A DNA stretch of 64,000 bases. Source: an uncultured Lachnospiraceae bacterium (lineage in GTDB: Bacteria > Bacillota > Clostridia > Lachnospirales > Lachnospiraceae). The stretch covers positions 62,001 to 126,000 of the forward strand of contig CAMEOT010000002.1 of assembly GCA_945929965.1 (NCBI GenBank), read 5' to 3'. The notes under the pieces were generated by a model. The model searched no databases, was not told the DNA's origin, and saw nothing but the letters and a program-made list of their open reading frames with translations. Shown in pieces: positions 8,172 to 17,568 of the stretch; the stretch's first letter is position 1; each line of letters opens with the position of its first letter. The position numbers were made by a program, and so were the translations under genes.

Positions 8172-9332
8172 TTATCGGTCGTAACGCTCCACCATAGAGA
8201 GGATCTCCTGCGCGTATTTCGGATACAGCGCCGCCACTTCTTTTACTTCATTGCGGGCACTCTCCGCCACTTCCTGATTATAATCCATCTGTTTGCGGAG
8301 CGCCTGTCTTCTCTGGATCAGTTCATGGCGGATTTCCACCATCTCACGCTTATCCAAAAGTGCCGCTGTCTGACTGATCCACCGCTCCGGCATCTGCACG
8401 CGGTAGTTCGACAGCTGTTCCACCAGCTGTTTCTGATAATACTCTGTCTTCGCTTCCGCTTCCGCGAACTGCTTGCGCTCTTCCTTTTCATCCTGATACA
8501 TTTTCCAGCGTTTCTCCAGCTTTGCCGCACTGTCCGTATTGTATTTCAGATAGAGATATTCCATCAGCTGACAGTTGTTCACATAGCGGATCTTGACCTT
8601 ATTCTGCAGCTGGATGATCTTATTGATGGTCTTCTCCACCCGCTGCAGTTCCCGTCCGGCATCCATATATTTGATGCAGACATAGGAGATCGCCACGGCA
8701 CCCGCTCCCACTGCCAGGAACAGTCCCACATAGACATCCATTTCAAATCCGAACTGTAAGATTGCCAGCATGATCACACACACCACCAGTGCCGTGAAAA
8801 ATATCACCGCCATTCCTCTCTGATTGTTCATCAGATTCTCCAGTTCGTTCCTCCGGTATTCGTAAGCATGTCTCTCTCCGTCCAGTCTGTGCAGATCCTG
8901 TCTGACCAGATTGCCGTATTTTTCGCCCTCACGAATTTTCTGAATTCCCTCTTCGATCTCACTTTCTCTCTTGCGGATCGCATAGAAATCCGCATCCCGC
9001 ATGCGGTTCTTTTTCTCCCGGTATTTGTTGCGTTCCTGCTCCAGACCTGCCAGCTTGGCAGCGGTACGGTTGACCTCCGAGCGCTGCTCCTCGGGCAGAG
9101 CCTCGATCTCATCCGTATCCGTCAGATAGGAAGTCACTAACGTATATTCTCCCGTCAGCAGATCGATCTCCTTGGAAGCTTCCGCGATCTGCTCGAGGCA
9201 GTTTACAATATAACGCTTTCTTTGGTCTTCCTCGTCAAAATTCACACCGTTCCTTGTATAGACTAACTGCTCCCAGTCTTCCTCCTGCTGTACCGGTTCT
9301 TTTTTCTTAAAAAAGCGGTTCCACCACGCCAT
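8172..9332 (-). CDS. Two-TM coiled-coil membrane protein of an uncharacterised operon
   Basis: 386 aa, no recognised enzyme motif. Residues about 35-170 are charged, heptad-rich helix. Two hydrophobic helices follow at about 173-195 and 199-222, and a second coiled-coil region runs from about 225 to 360. This predicts a membrane hairpin holding two long cytoplasmic coiled coils. It begins with MAWWNRFFKKKEP, a basic amphipathic start without signal peptide. It is the last gene of the operon 15115 to 8172, 16 bp after its upstream neighbour. A scaffold or membrane anchor for the other three products is a reasonable inference, but no function is known to me. Confidence 0.8.
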   Translation of the reverse strand: MAWWNRFFKKKEPVQQEEDWEQLVYTRNGVNFDEEDQRKRYIVNCLEQIAEASKEIDLLTGEYTLVTSYLTDTDEIEALPEEQRSEVNRTAAKLAGLEQERNKYREKKNRMRDADFYAIRKRESEIEEGIQKIREGEKYGNLVRQDLHRLDGERHAYEYRRNELENLMNNQRGMAVIFFTALVVCVIMLAILQFGFEMDVYVGLFLAVGAGAVAISYVCIKYMDAGRELQRVEKTINKIIQLQNKVKIRYVNNCQLMEYLYLKYNTDSAAKLEKRWKMYQDEKEERKQFAEAEAKTEYYQKQLVEQLSNYRVQMPERWISQTAALLDKREMVEIRHELIQRRQALRKQMDYNQEVAESARNEVKEVAALYPKYAQEILSMVERYDR

Positions 9333-9348
9333 TTTTTTCTCCTGTCTG

Positions 9349-10206
9349 TTATACGTTTACACTGGTCCGATAGCTGTTTCTAAGGGCTGTCGTCAGTCTC
9401 TCATTCTCTGCATCATACTTCTGTCTGTCTTCTGCCCGCCAGGTACTGCGAAGCTGCAGTTGCCTGTACTCCGGCTGCTGTTCCCATTCCCTGCCAAACT
9501 GTTCCATACTTTTCTCCAGTTCCAGAGACTCTGTATAAAATTCCGGATTCTGAGCTGCAAAAGCCACATAGGCATCTTCCGGCAGTTCCATGCGTTTTGC
9601 CGCAAGATAGGCGTCCAGATGCACTCTCTCCGGTTCGGCCTGCCAGGCCTCTCTGAACTGCTCCGCCGCCTTATCGTACAGCATCAGCCCGGTCAGCGCC
9701 ACCCCTTTATTATGTAATATAGCTGCTCTTACCTTACCAGCCGGGAGTTCTCTTCCTTCCGCTTCCAGCGTACTCCAGGTCTCTAACAGCATATCGTATC
9801 CACGGATGGCAGCAGCGTATTTCCGCTTTTCCACCATATAGTCGATCTGGCTTTTGCGTTTTTCCAAATTGCTCAGTCCGGCTCCCTGCTTCAACACCTG
9901 TTCCACCTGCTTAAGGTCCTCTTCGCCATACATTCCCACATACTGTAAAATGGTCAGCACAAATACACTTAAAGAACCCTGCTTATGTATCATGGGGTAC
10001 AGCTGCTTTGCCAGTTCCCTGACCTTACATTCCTCTCCGATCCAGTCTGCCAGTTTGTCGTTCATAATGGACAGGTCTAAGAGGAAAGCATTCTCCTTCA
10101 GGCAATAACACAGTTCCTCCATGCAGCAGACACTGATCCCCAGTTCTTCCACCGTATAGGCATTTTCACAATATTCACCTACGCACAGACTTGCCCTCAT
10201 TTCCAT
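9349..10206 (-). CDS. Helical-repeat (TPR-like) protein of unknown function
   Basis: 285 aa soluble protein. The N-terminal 60 residues are unusually Cys-rich (CVGEYCENAY, VCCMEELCYC). Residues about 120-215 have the helix-pair pattern of tetratricopeptide repeats (YAAAIRGYDMLLETW, HNKGVALTGLMLYDKAAEQF). The C-terminus is charged and helical. It sits 43 bp after the Hsp70-fold-like gene and 16 bp before the coiled-coil membrane gene, with all four on one strand. The N-terminal Cys pattern could bind metal, but spacing does not match a named zinc-binding family. Probably a protein-protein adaptor in the same complex (inference). Confidence 0.75.
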   Translation of the reverse strand: MEMRASLCVGEYCENAYTVEELGISVCCMEELCYCLKENAFLLDLSIMNDKLADWIGEECKVRELAKQLYPMIHKQGSLSVFVLTILQYVGMYGEEDLKQVEQVLKQGAGLSNLEKRKSQIDYMVEKRKYAAAIRGYDMLLETWSTLEAEGRELPAGKVRAAILHNKGVALTGLMLYDKAAEQFREAWQAEPERVHLDAYLAAKRMELPEDAYVAFAAQNPEFYTESLELEKSMEQFGREWEQQPEYRQLQLRSTWRAEDRQKYDAENERLTTALRNSYRTSVNV

Positions 10207-10249
10207 TCCTCATTTCCATCCATCTTTTACCACCTGTCAGTCCGGTCTC

Positions 10250-11488
10250 TTACAGTTCGATCCCTTCCTTCCAGATATGGTGTGTTGCCGCACGAAACGT
10301 GCCAAATCCCAGATCTTCCAGTTCTACCATAAGATGTGTGTCATCTTTCATCTCCACGCTGATCTTAAGCCTGGTGATTCCCTCCTGCAGTTCCTCGGGG
10401 ACGATCCTGGCGATCCGGTTCCCCTTGCCTGTCAGGGATGTAATCAGGATCTCCACCGCCCGTCCTTCCAGCAGGTAGAATTCCATGCTGTTCTTCGCTT
10501 CGTACCAGTTGATTCCCGCATCGAGAAGCGCACAGTAGGATTCCTCCCCCTGTCGTAAAATCTTCATGCCGATATTGGATTTTAATTTATCATCGCCTAA
10601 AAACACATAGTTTTTTCTTGCTTCACCGGGAGCCAGCCGCTCCATCATACTGTAGCAGGCGCCCTTGCTGAACAGATTATTACCCTGGAACACTCTTCTT
10701 CCATGACACAGATAGCGCAGGGATTCCTTCATCCATTCCTGAGAAAACGCCTCACCGATCAGATACACCGAAGAGACAATTTGGTTACCGCACAGACTGG
10801 TGGCGATCTCCAACATTTTCTCATCCGATTCCGGCACCGGAAAAGGGAACTCCCGCTCTTCCATATAGGCTACCACCGGCGTGGTATGGCGATTGCATTC
10901 CATGCAGCAGGTGCGTATGGAGTGCTCCGCGTATTCACACAGCACCGTCTTATGCCGCCACAATTCCTCCGGCTGGTACAGATTATAATAATAAAAACTT
11001 TCCACATGACTCTGAAAACAGATCTGTTCCGTCTTCAGATGCAGTCCCTCCGTCGCCGCAACAAGTACTTCTAACATCCGGGAATCCAGTTCTTCACAGG
11101 TGATCATCAGTGCCCCGATCTTCTCCGCGTTCGTCACCTGGGATAACAGTCCCAGACTCCGTTTCAGGAAAAGAGTTAGCAGTGCCACGGGATCCAGCGC
11201 CGTACCGTCGATCTGCACCGGTTCTCCGTCCTTTGCAAGCTTCAGAAGATTCTCCACCAGGATTCCGTCTTCTTCCTGCGCATATCTTACCGCTTCGCTC
11301 CCGTAGAACCACTGGTTCACACCCTGTCTTTTGCTGAGTACCAGGGGGATGGTAAATACCTGTGATCCCGCCACGGAAGAAAGTGTTCTGATCTCTTCCC
11401 CACTGCCCGTAACATAACAGCTGATCTGCGCATATCTGCTGCCCAAATCATATCCGACTATCACTTTTTCACTTCCCGGCAGCCGCAT
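10250..11488 (-). CDS. Hsp70/actin-fold-like protein of unknown function (possibly DUF5716 family)
   Basis: 412 aa. Three segments match the layout of the Hsp70/actin (ASKHA) fold: a phosphate-1-like strand VGYDLGSRYAQIS (residues 11-23), an Hsp70-like ALMITCEELDSRMLEVLVAA block (126-145), and an adenosine-motif-like VYLIGEAFSQEWMKESL (241-257) followed by GRRVFQGNNLFSKGACYS. The phosphate-2 position (TVLCEYAEHSIRT) lacks the usual DxGxxT, so nucleotide hydrolysis may be weak or absent. A beta-rich C-terminal region (about 310-412) is extra. From memory this resembles the Pfam family DUF5716, which I could not check. It is second gene of the four-gene operon, 51 bp after the giant gene. Confidence 0.75.
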   Translation of the reverse strand: MRLPGSEKVIVGYDLGSRYAQISCYVTGSGEEIRTLSSVAGSQVFTIPLVLSKRQGVNQWFYGSEAVRYAQEEDGILVENLLKLAKDGEPVQIDGTALDPVALLTLFLKRSLGLLSQVTNAEKIGALMITCEELDSRMLEVLVAATEGLHLKTEQICFQSHVESFYYYNLYQPEELWRHKTVLCEYAEHSIRTCCMECNRHTTPVVAYMEEREFPFPVPESDEKMLEIATSLCGNQIVSSVYLIGEAFSQEWMKESLRYLCHGRRVFQGNNLFSKGACYSMMERLAPGEARKNYVFLGDDKLKSNIGMKILRQGEESYCALLDAGINWYEAKNSMEFYLLEGRAVEILITSLTGKGNRIARIVPEELQEGITRLKISVEMKDDTHLMVELEDLGFGTFRAATHHIWKEGIEL

Positions 11489-11539
11489 CTTCCTTCCGCC
11501 TCCTCTCTGTTATCCTTTTTATTACTCTTTTTTCCGGTC

Positions 11540-14500
11540 TCACTGTAAGGTAAACAACCTGTGATCCAGATATTCTCTCCGATAATATTCTTCGATCAGA
11601 TGATCCAGTGTATCATCATCCTGCAGGGTCATGCTGATCATCATGTCATTGATGATCTCATACTTGCTGTCCGGATTATCATTCATGATATCGCTCCTCT
11701 GCAGGCTGCCGCTCTCCGTGAGCTGCTCGCCGCTTTCGGATTCCTCCATAATGTAATACTGGATGTTCTCTCCGAAGAACAATACGAATTCTTTGAAAAA
11801 TACACCGCTGTACACTTCCTGCATGTACTCCGACAGATAATCCTCCGCCTGACCGTTCTCCTGCATCATCACATAATGGATCCTTGCCCGGACACCGGCT
11901 TTGGTATGATATTCCACGATGGTCTTATCCTTCAGTTCCTGAAGTTTGGGCAGGCAGTCTCTGAATTCCCGGAAAAAGTTCAGATGAATATGATCTCTCA
12001 TCATTTCCTCCAGGAAATCGCGGATCAACATTTCGTCTTCCTTCTCTATCTTGTCCCGGTTCTCCGCATAGAACTTCAGATACGCCAGCTTACAGATCCG
12101 CTGTGTCTCCTCACCCCGCAGGTAAGTATTCCGGATCTCCCGGAAGATATATTCTTCCGTAAGCTTTTCTCTGCAGAAATAATCACAGGACCTCTGTATC
12201 AGTACAGCTTCCTCGATCTCCTGTCTCGCTCCCTGGGATACATAATAACGGAAGATATCCATTCTCTCTCCCACAAAAGCGCCGGAAAACAGCATCTGCA
12301 CCAGAATCCGCTCACTGAGTTCATAGCAGTCTACCTCAAAGGATCTGGCAGCTTTCCAGATATCCCGCAGTTCCTTCGTAGTTCCCACAGCATAGCGTAC
12401 CAGATATTCCAAAATGTTGCCGTTGTATTTTCCTCTGCGGAACGCAGACAGCGCTGCTGCATACAGTGCCGGTTCTCCGTCATGCGCGGACTGGGAGATC
12501 AGTGCATCCGTCAGTCTGAGCAGTATCTTCGCATCCGCAAAGTACGGTGTATAACTCTCGATCCACTGATATGCCTTTTCATAATTCCCGCGTAACACCA
12601 GGAAACGAAGCAGCGTCTCTCTCTGTTCTGTTGTAAATTCTTGCCCGTCCAGTTCCTGCAGATATTCATCCAGTGCCTGCATATTATCCACATCAAAATA
12701 TGCCTGTACCAGTGCTACCGCCTGTTTCTGTCTGAGCGCCGGTTCCACGGTATCGGAAGAAGCAAGTCTTGCCATCCGCATCAGCTTTGCCGAAGACAGC
12801 GTCTCTTCTCCCCTGTCATTCTCAGCAAGATACAGATCCAGTTCCACCGTATCCGGCACATAATGTTCCAAAAGCCGCAGATATTTTCCGGGCACCAACA
12901 GCTTTTCCAGGGTATATCCCACATTTTTGAGGAACCTGTTACCATAGGCATCCTCAAATGCGATGGTATATTCATTCCCATAGATTGCCACCCATGCTGT
13001 GCCATTTAATAAGGGGATCTCCTTCATCTTCCGGTTGCCCGGCTGACAAACGATCACCCTGCGCATCCTGTCATCTTCCACTCTGACCAGATGGGCAAAC
13101 AAAAGCCTTGACAGTGGCTTCGCCATGGCCTCCGTCACGATCGCCGGCGTTAAGAACCGCTGATACAATACCGCCAGATGTCTGTTGATATGCTGCTTCT
13201 GGATCTGATCGATCACAAAACGCTCGATGCGCGGTTCGTAATGTTCGTACAGTTCCTCATATTCTTCTCTGTGCTTCAGAAGATAAGCGTATAAAAACGC
13301 ACTGTGTTCATAGTCCAGATTGTTCTGGAAGGAGAAGTACATCAGAATCACTTTGGGCAGTTCCGTGGTGGAATCCATATCCACCGAAGCCATATAATAC
13401 TCATACAGATTTGTGATCCGCAGATGGCTCTCCACACCCTTTTGATACCAGGTATACGCGTCCGATCCGGTCTTGCTGCCCTTGATCAACAGGCTGCAGA
13501 TCTCCTGCAGGATCCGCACATCTTCCTTCTTCTCGTACAATTTTTTCAGGATCCTGCATAACAACGGAGAATATTCCCGCACTCTGCCGGACAGATACAA
13601 AAGCTGTTCCAGCAGACTGTCATTCACCGCTCCGTGCCGCACTCCGAAATGCAGTACCTGCAGTTCAAAGCCGTTCAATTTCCGCAAAAGTGCCGGATTC
13701 CCGTTTAACAGTGCCAGTGCCTCCAGATAGATCACCGGGCTGGAGCAGCCGTATTGGTACTGTTTCTCCAGAAACATCCATTTTCCGGAGGTGGACCGGT
13801 TGTATTCCTCCGACAGATATAACAAAAGCCATGCCACTCTCCAGCGGCTCTTGTCATAGCGGTAGATCTGCTCCACCTGCTCTGCGGTCTGTATGGTATA
13901 CTGGGCATCTCTGTGGATCAGAGTAGTCAGGTACAGATAATATGCCCACAGTTCTCCACCGGTGGCTTTTTGTGCTTCCAGCATGTCCGCCGCATGATCT
14001 AAGATCCAGCCTGCTTCGTTATAACGTTCCTCCGTGATCAGAAGCTGTGCCTGGAACAGTCTCGCCGACGCATCCTTCTCATCCATGGTCACCATACGTT
14101 CTACCAGTTTGCCGGTCTCTGAGAGCCAGGCTCCCGTACCGATTTTTTTCAGGCGGAATTCTTCGTAATATTTCATGATCTGAGAGATGCACTGCATATG
14201 GCTGTGATCCGCATGCCGCACCGCCGTCCTGTCTCCCAACTGTACCATCACGGGGATCTCTATGGAGATATAGGCATTGTAGATATAGATTCTTCCAAAA
14301 TTTTTACCGGGTCTGCATACACTGCTGTCAATATACACGGGAAGTCTGCACCGGTTGCCAAGGAAATCATCATCACTTAAGCTTTCTTTTTCCGTGAAAA
14401 CAAATTCTCCCTCGCATTCGATCTGCAGATTGGTATATCCCCAGCCGTTTCTTACAATGGTCAGGCTATTCTCCGACACGCCGTAATTGCCTTCCGTGCG

Positions 14501-15115
14501 GGGCAGCTTTTTCACCAGTTCCTTCTCTTCCACCAGAAATTCGATCTGCTGCTTTTTATTGATGCAGATCAGGAATTCCTCCATGTTCTGTTCGTTGCCT
14601 TCACAGGCGGACAACATCCGGTAGGTTTCATAAAAGTGGGCATCGTTCCCCGTAAACAGCCGTAAAAATTCCGGTCTGTAGAACAACCGCACCGCTTCCT
14701 TCCAGTTACTCTTCGCCAGGTTTGCAAAATGGAACAGATTTCTTATAGGACCGATGGAAGAATTTAACACGCCATGTTCTACTGTTACCACAAAGGGGAG
14801 ATTATACTCTCCACGATTACTGACTACTGAAAAAGAGCCCTTCACCACATCCCCTTCTTCCAGATTCTCACCGTGGAAGCAGTAAAAAATTTCTGCATCG
14901 GAGCCGGTAAACTGATCTGTCATACATTCCATCTGAAGATTGTCCGAGATCACAGATCCCTTTACATAGCCGTCCGATGCAGAGAGGATGTGAAAAGAGC
15001 CCTCATACGCCGTCCCCTGCGACAGCGAAATTTCTATTTTAGAGCAGGAGAATTCCAAAGAACCGTTCTCGTAATCGAAGTTTCCTCCTAAAATTCTATC
15101 AATAATCTCCTGCAT
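11540..15115 (-). CDS. Giant 1191-aa repeat protein of unknown function (possibly DUF5717 family)
   Basis: 1191 aa with no signal peptide and no membrane helix, so cytoplasmic. Residues 1-125 look like a beta-sandwich (alternating hydrophobic strands, IEISLSQGTAYEGSFHIL), and a second beta-rich stretch follows at about 200-300. From about 310 to the end the protein is almost wholly helical, with TPR-like helix pairs (for example YNEAGWILDHAADMLEAQ). I recognise no catalytic motif. From memory the architecture recalls the Pfam family DUF5717, unverified. It is first gene of the operon, behind a good promoter at 15151-15179. The start MQEIIDRILGG is preceded by GGTGAGGG at 8-10 bases. Confidence 0.78.
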   Translation of the reverse strand: MQEIIDRILGGNFDYENGSLEFSCSKIEISLSQGTAYEGSFHILSASDGYVKGSVISDNLQMECMTDQFTGSDAEIFYCFHGENLEEGDVVKGSFSVVSNRGEYNLPFVVTVEHGVLNSSIGPIRNLFHFANLAKSNWKEAVRLFYRPEFLRLFTGNDAHFYETYRMLSACEGNEQNMEEFLICINKKQQIEFLVEEKELVKKLPRTEGNYGVSENSLTIVRNGWGYTNLQIECEGEFVFTEKESLSDDDFLGNRCRLPVYIDSSVCRPGKNFGRIYIYNAYISIEIPVMVQLGDRTAVRHADHSHMQCISQIMKYYEEFRLKKIGTGAWLSETGKLVERMVTMDEKDASARLFQAQLLITEERYNEAGWILDHAADMLEAQKATGGELWAYYLYLTTLIHRDAQYTIQTAEQVEQIYRYDKSRWRVAWLLLYLSEEYNRSTSGKWMFLEKQYQYGCSSPVIYLEALALLNGNPALLRKLNGFELQVLHFGVRHGAVNDSLLEQLLYLSGRVREYSPLLCRILKKLYEKKEDVRILQEICSLLIKGSKTGSDAYTWYQKGVESHLRITNLYEYYMASVDMDSTTELPKVILMYFSFQNNLDYEHSAFLYAYLLKHREEYEELYEHYEPRIERFVIDQIQKQHINRHLAVLYQRFLTPAIVTEAMAKPLSRLLFAHLVRVEDDRMRRVIVCQPGNRKMKEIPLLNGTAWVAIYGNEYTIAFEDAYGNRFLKNVGYTLEKLLVPGKYLRLLEHYVPDTVELDLYLAENDRGEETLSSAKLMRMARLASSDTVEPALRQKQAVALVQAYFDVDNMQALDEYLQELDGQEFTTEQRETLLRFLVLRGNYEKAYQWIESYTPYFADAKILLRLTDALISQSAHDGEPALYAAALSAFRRGKYNGNILEYLVRYAVGTTKELRDIWKAARSFEVDCYELSERILVQMLFSGAFVGERMDIFRYYVSQGARQEIEEAVLIQRSCDYFCREKLTEEYIFREIRNTYLRGEETQRICKLAYLKFYAENRDKIEKEDEMLIRDFLEEMMRDHIHLNFFREFRDCLPKLQELKDKTIVEYHTKAGVRARIHYVMMQENGQAEDYLSEYMQEVYSGVFFKEFVLFFGENIQYYIMEESESGEQLTESGSLQRSDIMNDNPDSKYEIINDMMISMTLQDDDTLDHLIEEYYRREYLDHRLFTLQ

Positions 15116-15150
15116 GTACCCTCACCCGTTCCCTGTTGTCATTTGGATTT

Positions 15151-15179
15151 ATTATATCAAATTTACCAGTTGAGGGCAA
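15151..15179 (-). promoter_or_regulatory. Promoter of the four-gene uncharacterised operon
   Basis: TTGCCC (15174-15179), 17-bp spacer, TATAAT (15151-15156) on the minus strand, about 36 bp upstream of the giant gene. The -10 is consensus. It begins only about 14 bp beyond the stop of the upstream ABC permease gene. Confidence 0.75.
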
Positions 15180-15192
15180 GGTGTATACCCGG

Positions 15193-16086
15193 TTAGTCCA
15201 GGTTTAATTTTCGGTTCATGATGTAATAAGATACCCCGTACATGATCGCCGCAACAAGTGCACTGGTGAGCACATTAATATCATATGCCCAGTTGGTGGT
15301 AATGCCGGTTCCTCCGGCGCTGCTTACGATATTCGTACTGAACATAAATACACTCTGTACCGTACTTCCGATAATGGACGACAGGATCGTAAGACCCGCA
15401 TAGGCGAGGATTCCTATCAGTCCCTTGTGTTTGGAGGAAAGCTGTCCGATGGTCAGTGCTCCGAACAGGGTGATCATGGTAATAAAGGGACCTGCCACAT
15501 AAGTTAACAGTAATGTGATTCCATAATGCAGCAGATTCATTCCCATCTGTTCTTCATAGACCCTATTAAGTTCATAGATGCCATCCCCCAGGAATTCCCA
15601 GACATTCCCGTTATATTGTGTCAGAACTCCACTCAGTTCACTAATGTCCATAAGTCCCATCATCAATGATACAAGCAGTGCCACAATGGAAATACCGATG
15701 CCGATCATAATGAACAGATACCAGACACCGGAGACCAGAACTTTGCTTAAAAACAGCTGATTGGCTGTCACCGGCAGGGTGTGGGACAGATAGCCCTCAT
15801 CCGTGTACATACTGCGGTAGAAACGGATGCCCAAGAAGATCAGCATACCCCAGGTAGATGCTAACAGCATAATCACATACAAGATCAGTGTTGCCGTAAA
15901 AGAAGAAATCACCAGCCAGGTCTGCGCTGCATTTGCCTCATTACCGTCGACTAAATTCGACACCACGCCTCCCGGCATTTGCAGTACAATACAGCCTGCC
16001 ACTGTGACGATAAATATTCCCAGAAGCATCAACATGCCCGCTTTCCAGGTATTTTTCCATTCATATTTCATCAACTTTCCTAACAT
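15193..16086 (-). CDS. ABC-2-type transporter permease
   Basis: 297 aa integral membrane protein with about six hydrophobic helices. The N-terminal MLGKLMKYEWKNTWKAGML matches the start of many Firmicutes ABC-2 export permeases, and there is a large first loop. Its gene overlaps the end of the ATPase gene by 7 bp, which suggests translational coupling. Together with the GntR regulator (16826-17185) it forms a YtrA-type three-gene unit. Such units often respond to cell-wall stress or antibiotics (family knowledge), but the substrate is unknown here. Confidence 0.85.
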   Translation of the reverse strand: MLGKLMKYEWKNTWKAGMLMLLGIFIVTVAGCIVLQMPGGVVSNLVDGNEANAAQTWLVISSFTATLILYVIMLLASTWGMLIFLGIRFYRSMYTDEGYLSHTLPVTANQLFLSKVLVSGVWYLFIMIGIGISIVALLVSLMMGLMDISELSGVLTQYNGNVWEFLGDGIYELNRVYEEQMGMNLLHYGITLLLTYVAGPFITMITLFGALTIGQLSSKHKGLIGILAYAGLTILSSIIGSTVQSVFMFSTNIVSSAGGTGITTNWAYDINVLTSALVAAIMYGVSYYIMNRKLNLD

Positions 16087-16778
16087 GCGAACACCTCCCT
16101 GAAGTAAGCATCTACGGACTTACCTTTCTCTTCTCTGATATTGTCAACGGATGTATACAACACCAGCTGACCGTAGCGCATGAAGATCACTTCATCCAGC
16201 ACCTGCTCCACGTCCTCAATCAAATGGGTAGAAATCAGCACGGTAGCTTCCGGATTGTAGTTGTTGATGATGGTCCGCAGAATGTAATCTCTCGCCGCCG
16301 GATCCACACCGGCAATGGGCTCGTCCAGAATATACAGGCTGGCATCCCGGCTCATAACCAGAATCAGCTGCACCTTCTCCTTCGTGCCTTTGGATAAGGT
16401 CCGCATCTTCACCGAAGGGTCGATTCCAAGGCTTTTTAACATCTCTTCCGCCCGTTCTCTGGAAAAGTCCGCATAGAAATCCTGAAAATAATCCAGGATC
16501 TCCCGGATCGTCTGATTCATCGTCAGATACGTACGGTCCGGCAGGTAGGCCACCTTGCTCTTGGTCGCCGGTCCCACGTAATTGCCGTCGATCATGATGG
16601 TGCCTTCCGTCGGTGTCAGCAGACCGTTCAGCATTTTGATCAGGGTCGTCTTACCGCTGCCGTTGGGTCCCAACAGACCGATGATCTTCCCCTTGGGGAG
16701 ACTTACAGTCAGATTATTCACGGCTACGTTGGAGCCGTATTTCTTGGTCAGATTCACAATTTCCACCAGATTATTCAT
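16080..16778 (-). CDS. ABC transporter ATPase, YtrB-like
   Basis: Single ATPase domain: Walker A GPNGSGKTT, signature LSKGTKEKV, Walker B LYILDEPIAGVD, switch His in LISTHLIEDVEQVLDE. The degenerate LSKG signature is common in ABC-2 exporter ATPases. I chose the ATG giving MNNLVEIVNLTKKYG (AGGCGGG about 12 upstream). A GTG at 16817, 13 codons earlier and 6 bp after the regulator's stop, is an alternative. It partners the permease at 15193-16086. Confidence 0.88.
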   Translation of the reverse strand: MNNLVEIVNLTKKYGSNVAVNNLTVSLPKGKIIGLLGPNGSGKTTLIKMLNGLLTPTEGTIMIDGNYVGPATKSKVAYLPDRTYLTMNQTIREILDYFQDFYADFSRERAEEMLKSLGIDPSVKMRTLSKGTKEKVQLILVMSRDASLYILDEPIAGVDPAARDYILRTIINNYNPEATVLISTHLIEDVEQVLDEVIFMRYGQLVLYTSVDNIREEKGKSVDAYFREVFAC

Positions 16779-16825
16779 TTCTGTTCCCGCCTCTCTTTGT
16801 TTTTGCCATAGGCTCACACCTTTTC

Positions 16826-17185
16826 TCAGGGTTGTACCTTATCGAAGAGATCCCGGATCTCTTCTCGTTGATATCCCAGTTCCTGCATGTTGTTGATAAA
16901 ATTCCGGACATGTCCGACCGCCAGCTGTTCTCTGGTATTCCCGATCAGTTCGGTGTCCTCCGTCACGGTTCTGCCGCTGGTGCGCTGTGTTACGATCAGA
17001 CCGCTCCGCTCCAGTTCCGCAAATGCTTTCTGCATCGTGTTCGGATTCACTGCCGCCACTGCCGCAAGGTCTCTGACACTCGGCAGTTTCTCTCCCGGTT
17101 GGTATTTGCCGGAGACGATTTCCCGCTGGATCCGCTCCACCAACTGCGCATATATCGGTCTGTCAGCAACTAATTCCCACGCCAT
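16826..17185 (-). CDS. GntR-family regulator, YtrA subfamily
   Basis: About 119 aa. It has an N-terminal winged helix (YAQLVERIQREIVSGKYQPG, then the recognition helix LPSVRDLAAVAAVNPNTMQKA) and a short C-terminal dimerisation tail of about 45 residues, the mark of the YtrA subclass that lacks a ligand-binding domain. MAWELV is preferred as the start because AAAGG lies 9 bases upstream; an ATG three codons earlier overlaps that site. It leads the exporter operon, and its promoter carries an inverted repeat at 17229-17249, so autorepression is likely. Confidence 0.9.
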   Translation of the reverse strand: MAWELVADRPIYAQLVERIQREIVSGKYQPGEKLPSVRDLAAVAAVNPNTMQKAFAELERSGLIVTQRTSGRTVTEDTELIGNTREQLAVGHVRNFINNMQELGYQREEIRDLFDKVQP

Positions 17186-17228
17186 TCCCATCATCCTTTC
17201 TTGTTCTTATTGTGTTGCTGTTTTACTG

Positions 17229-17275
17229 TATTGTTTATTTAATACAATAGTACGATGGTTTTTCAGATATGTCAA
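17229..17275 (-). promoter_or_regulatory. Promoter and candidate operator of the GntR-exporter operon
   Basis: TTGACA (17270-17275), 17-bp spacer, TACTAT (17247-17252) on the minus strand. An inverted repeat, TATTGT and ACAATA separated by 9 AT-rich bases (17229-17249), overlaps the -10 and the expected start site. Its placement is typical of an autoregulatory repressor site. Confidence 0.75.
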
Positions 17276-17300
17276 GAGGTTTTTAGGTGGAAAATCCACG

Positions 17301-17540
17301 AACGCCCACGGCAAACAGAATATCCTTCCTCGATGTAAGGTCTCCCGGTGGGAATTTTCTGACGAAAAGTGAGTAGCGGTTCTCATCCATACGGGCACGG
17401 CTCCAGTTGCCATCCATGGCAACGTCCGCCTGTCGCGAACGTCCTGTTCGCTCCACCCTGATTTTCAGCACTTTTCGAGAAAATGTCACCACCTCCCGAC
17501 AAACATCCTCGGAAGGACATTCCGTCCGCCCGTGAGCGTT
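17301..17540. repeat. 240-bp nested inverted-repeat element A
   Basis: The outer arms 17301-17335 and 17504-17540 are imperfect reverse complements (shared AACGC, CACGG, GAAT and TCCTTCC blocks). Inside them 17347-17371 pairs with 17469-17493 (GGTGG, ATTTTCT, CGAAAAGTG). Inside those are two small hairpins at about 17406-17423 (GTTGCC/GGCAAC) and 17435-17451 (GCGAAC/GTTCGC). The layering suggests a folded RNA or a mobile palindromic element. The stretch 17195-17723 holds no convincing gene; short open frames here follow from the repeat. Confidence 0.65.
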
Positions 17541-17568
17541 CTGTGTTTTGGAAGCCTGAGAAAAAACA

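Noticed and set aside
17283..17492. 69-codon minus-strand frame
   Set aside because: It lies wholly inside nested inverted repeats, which explains the open frame better than coding.
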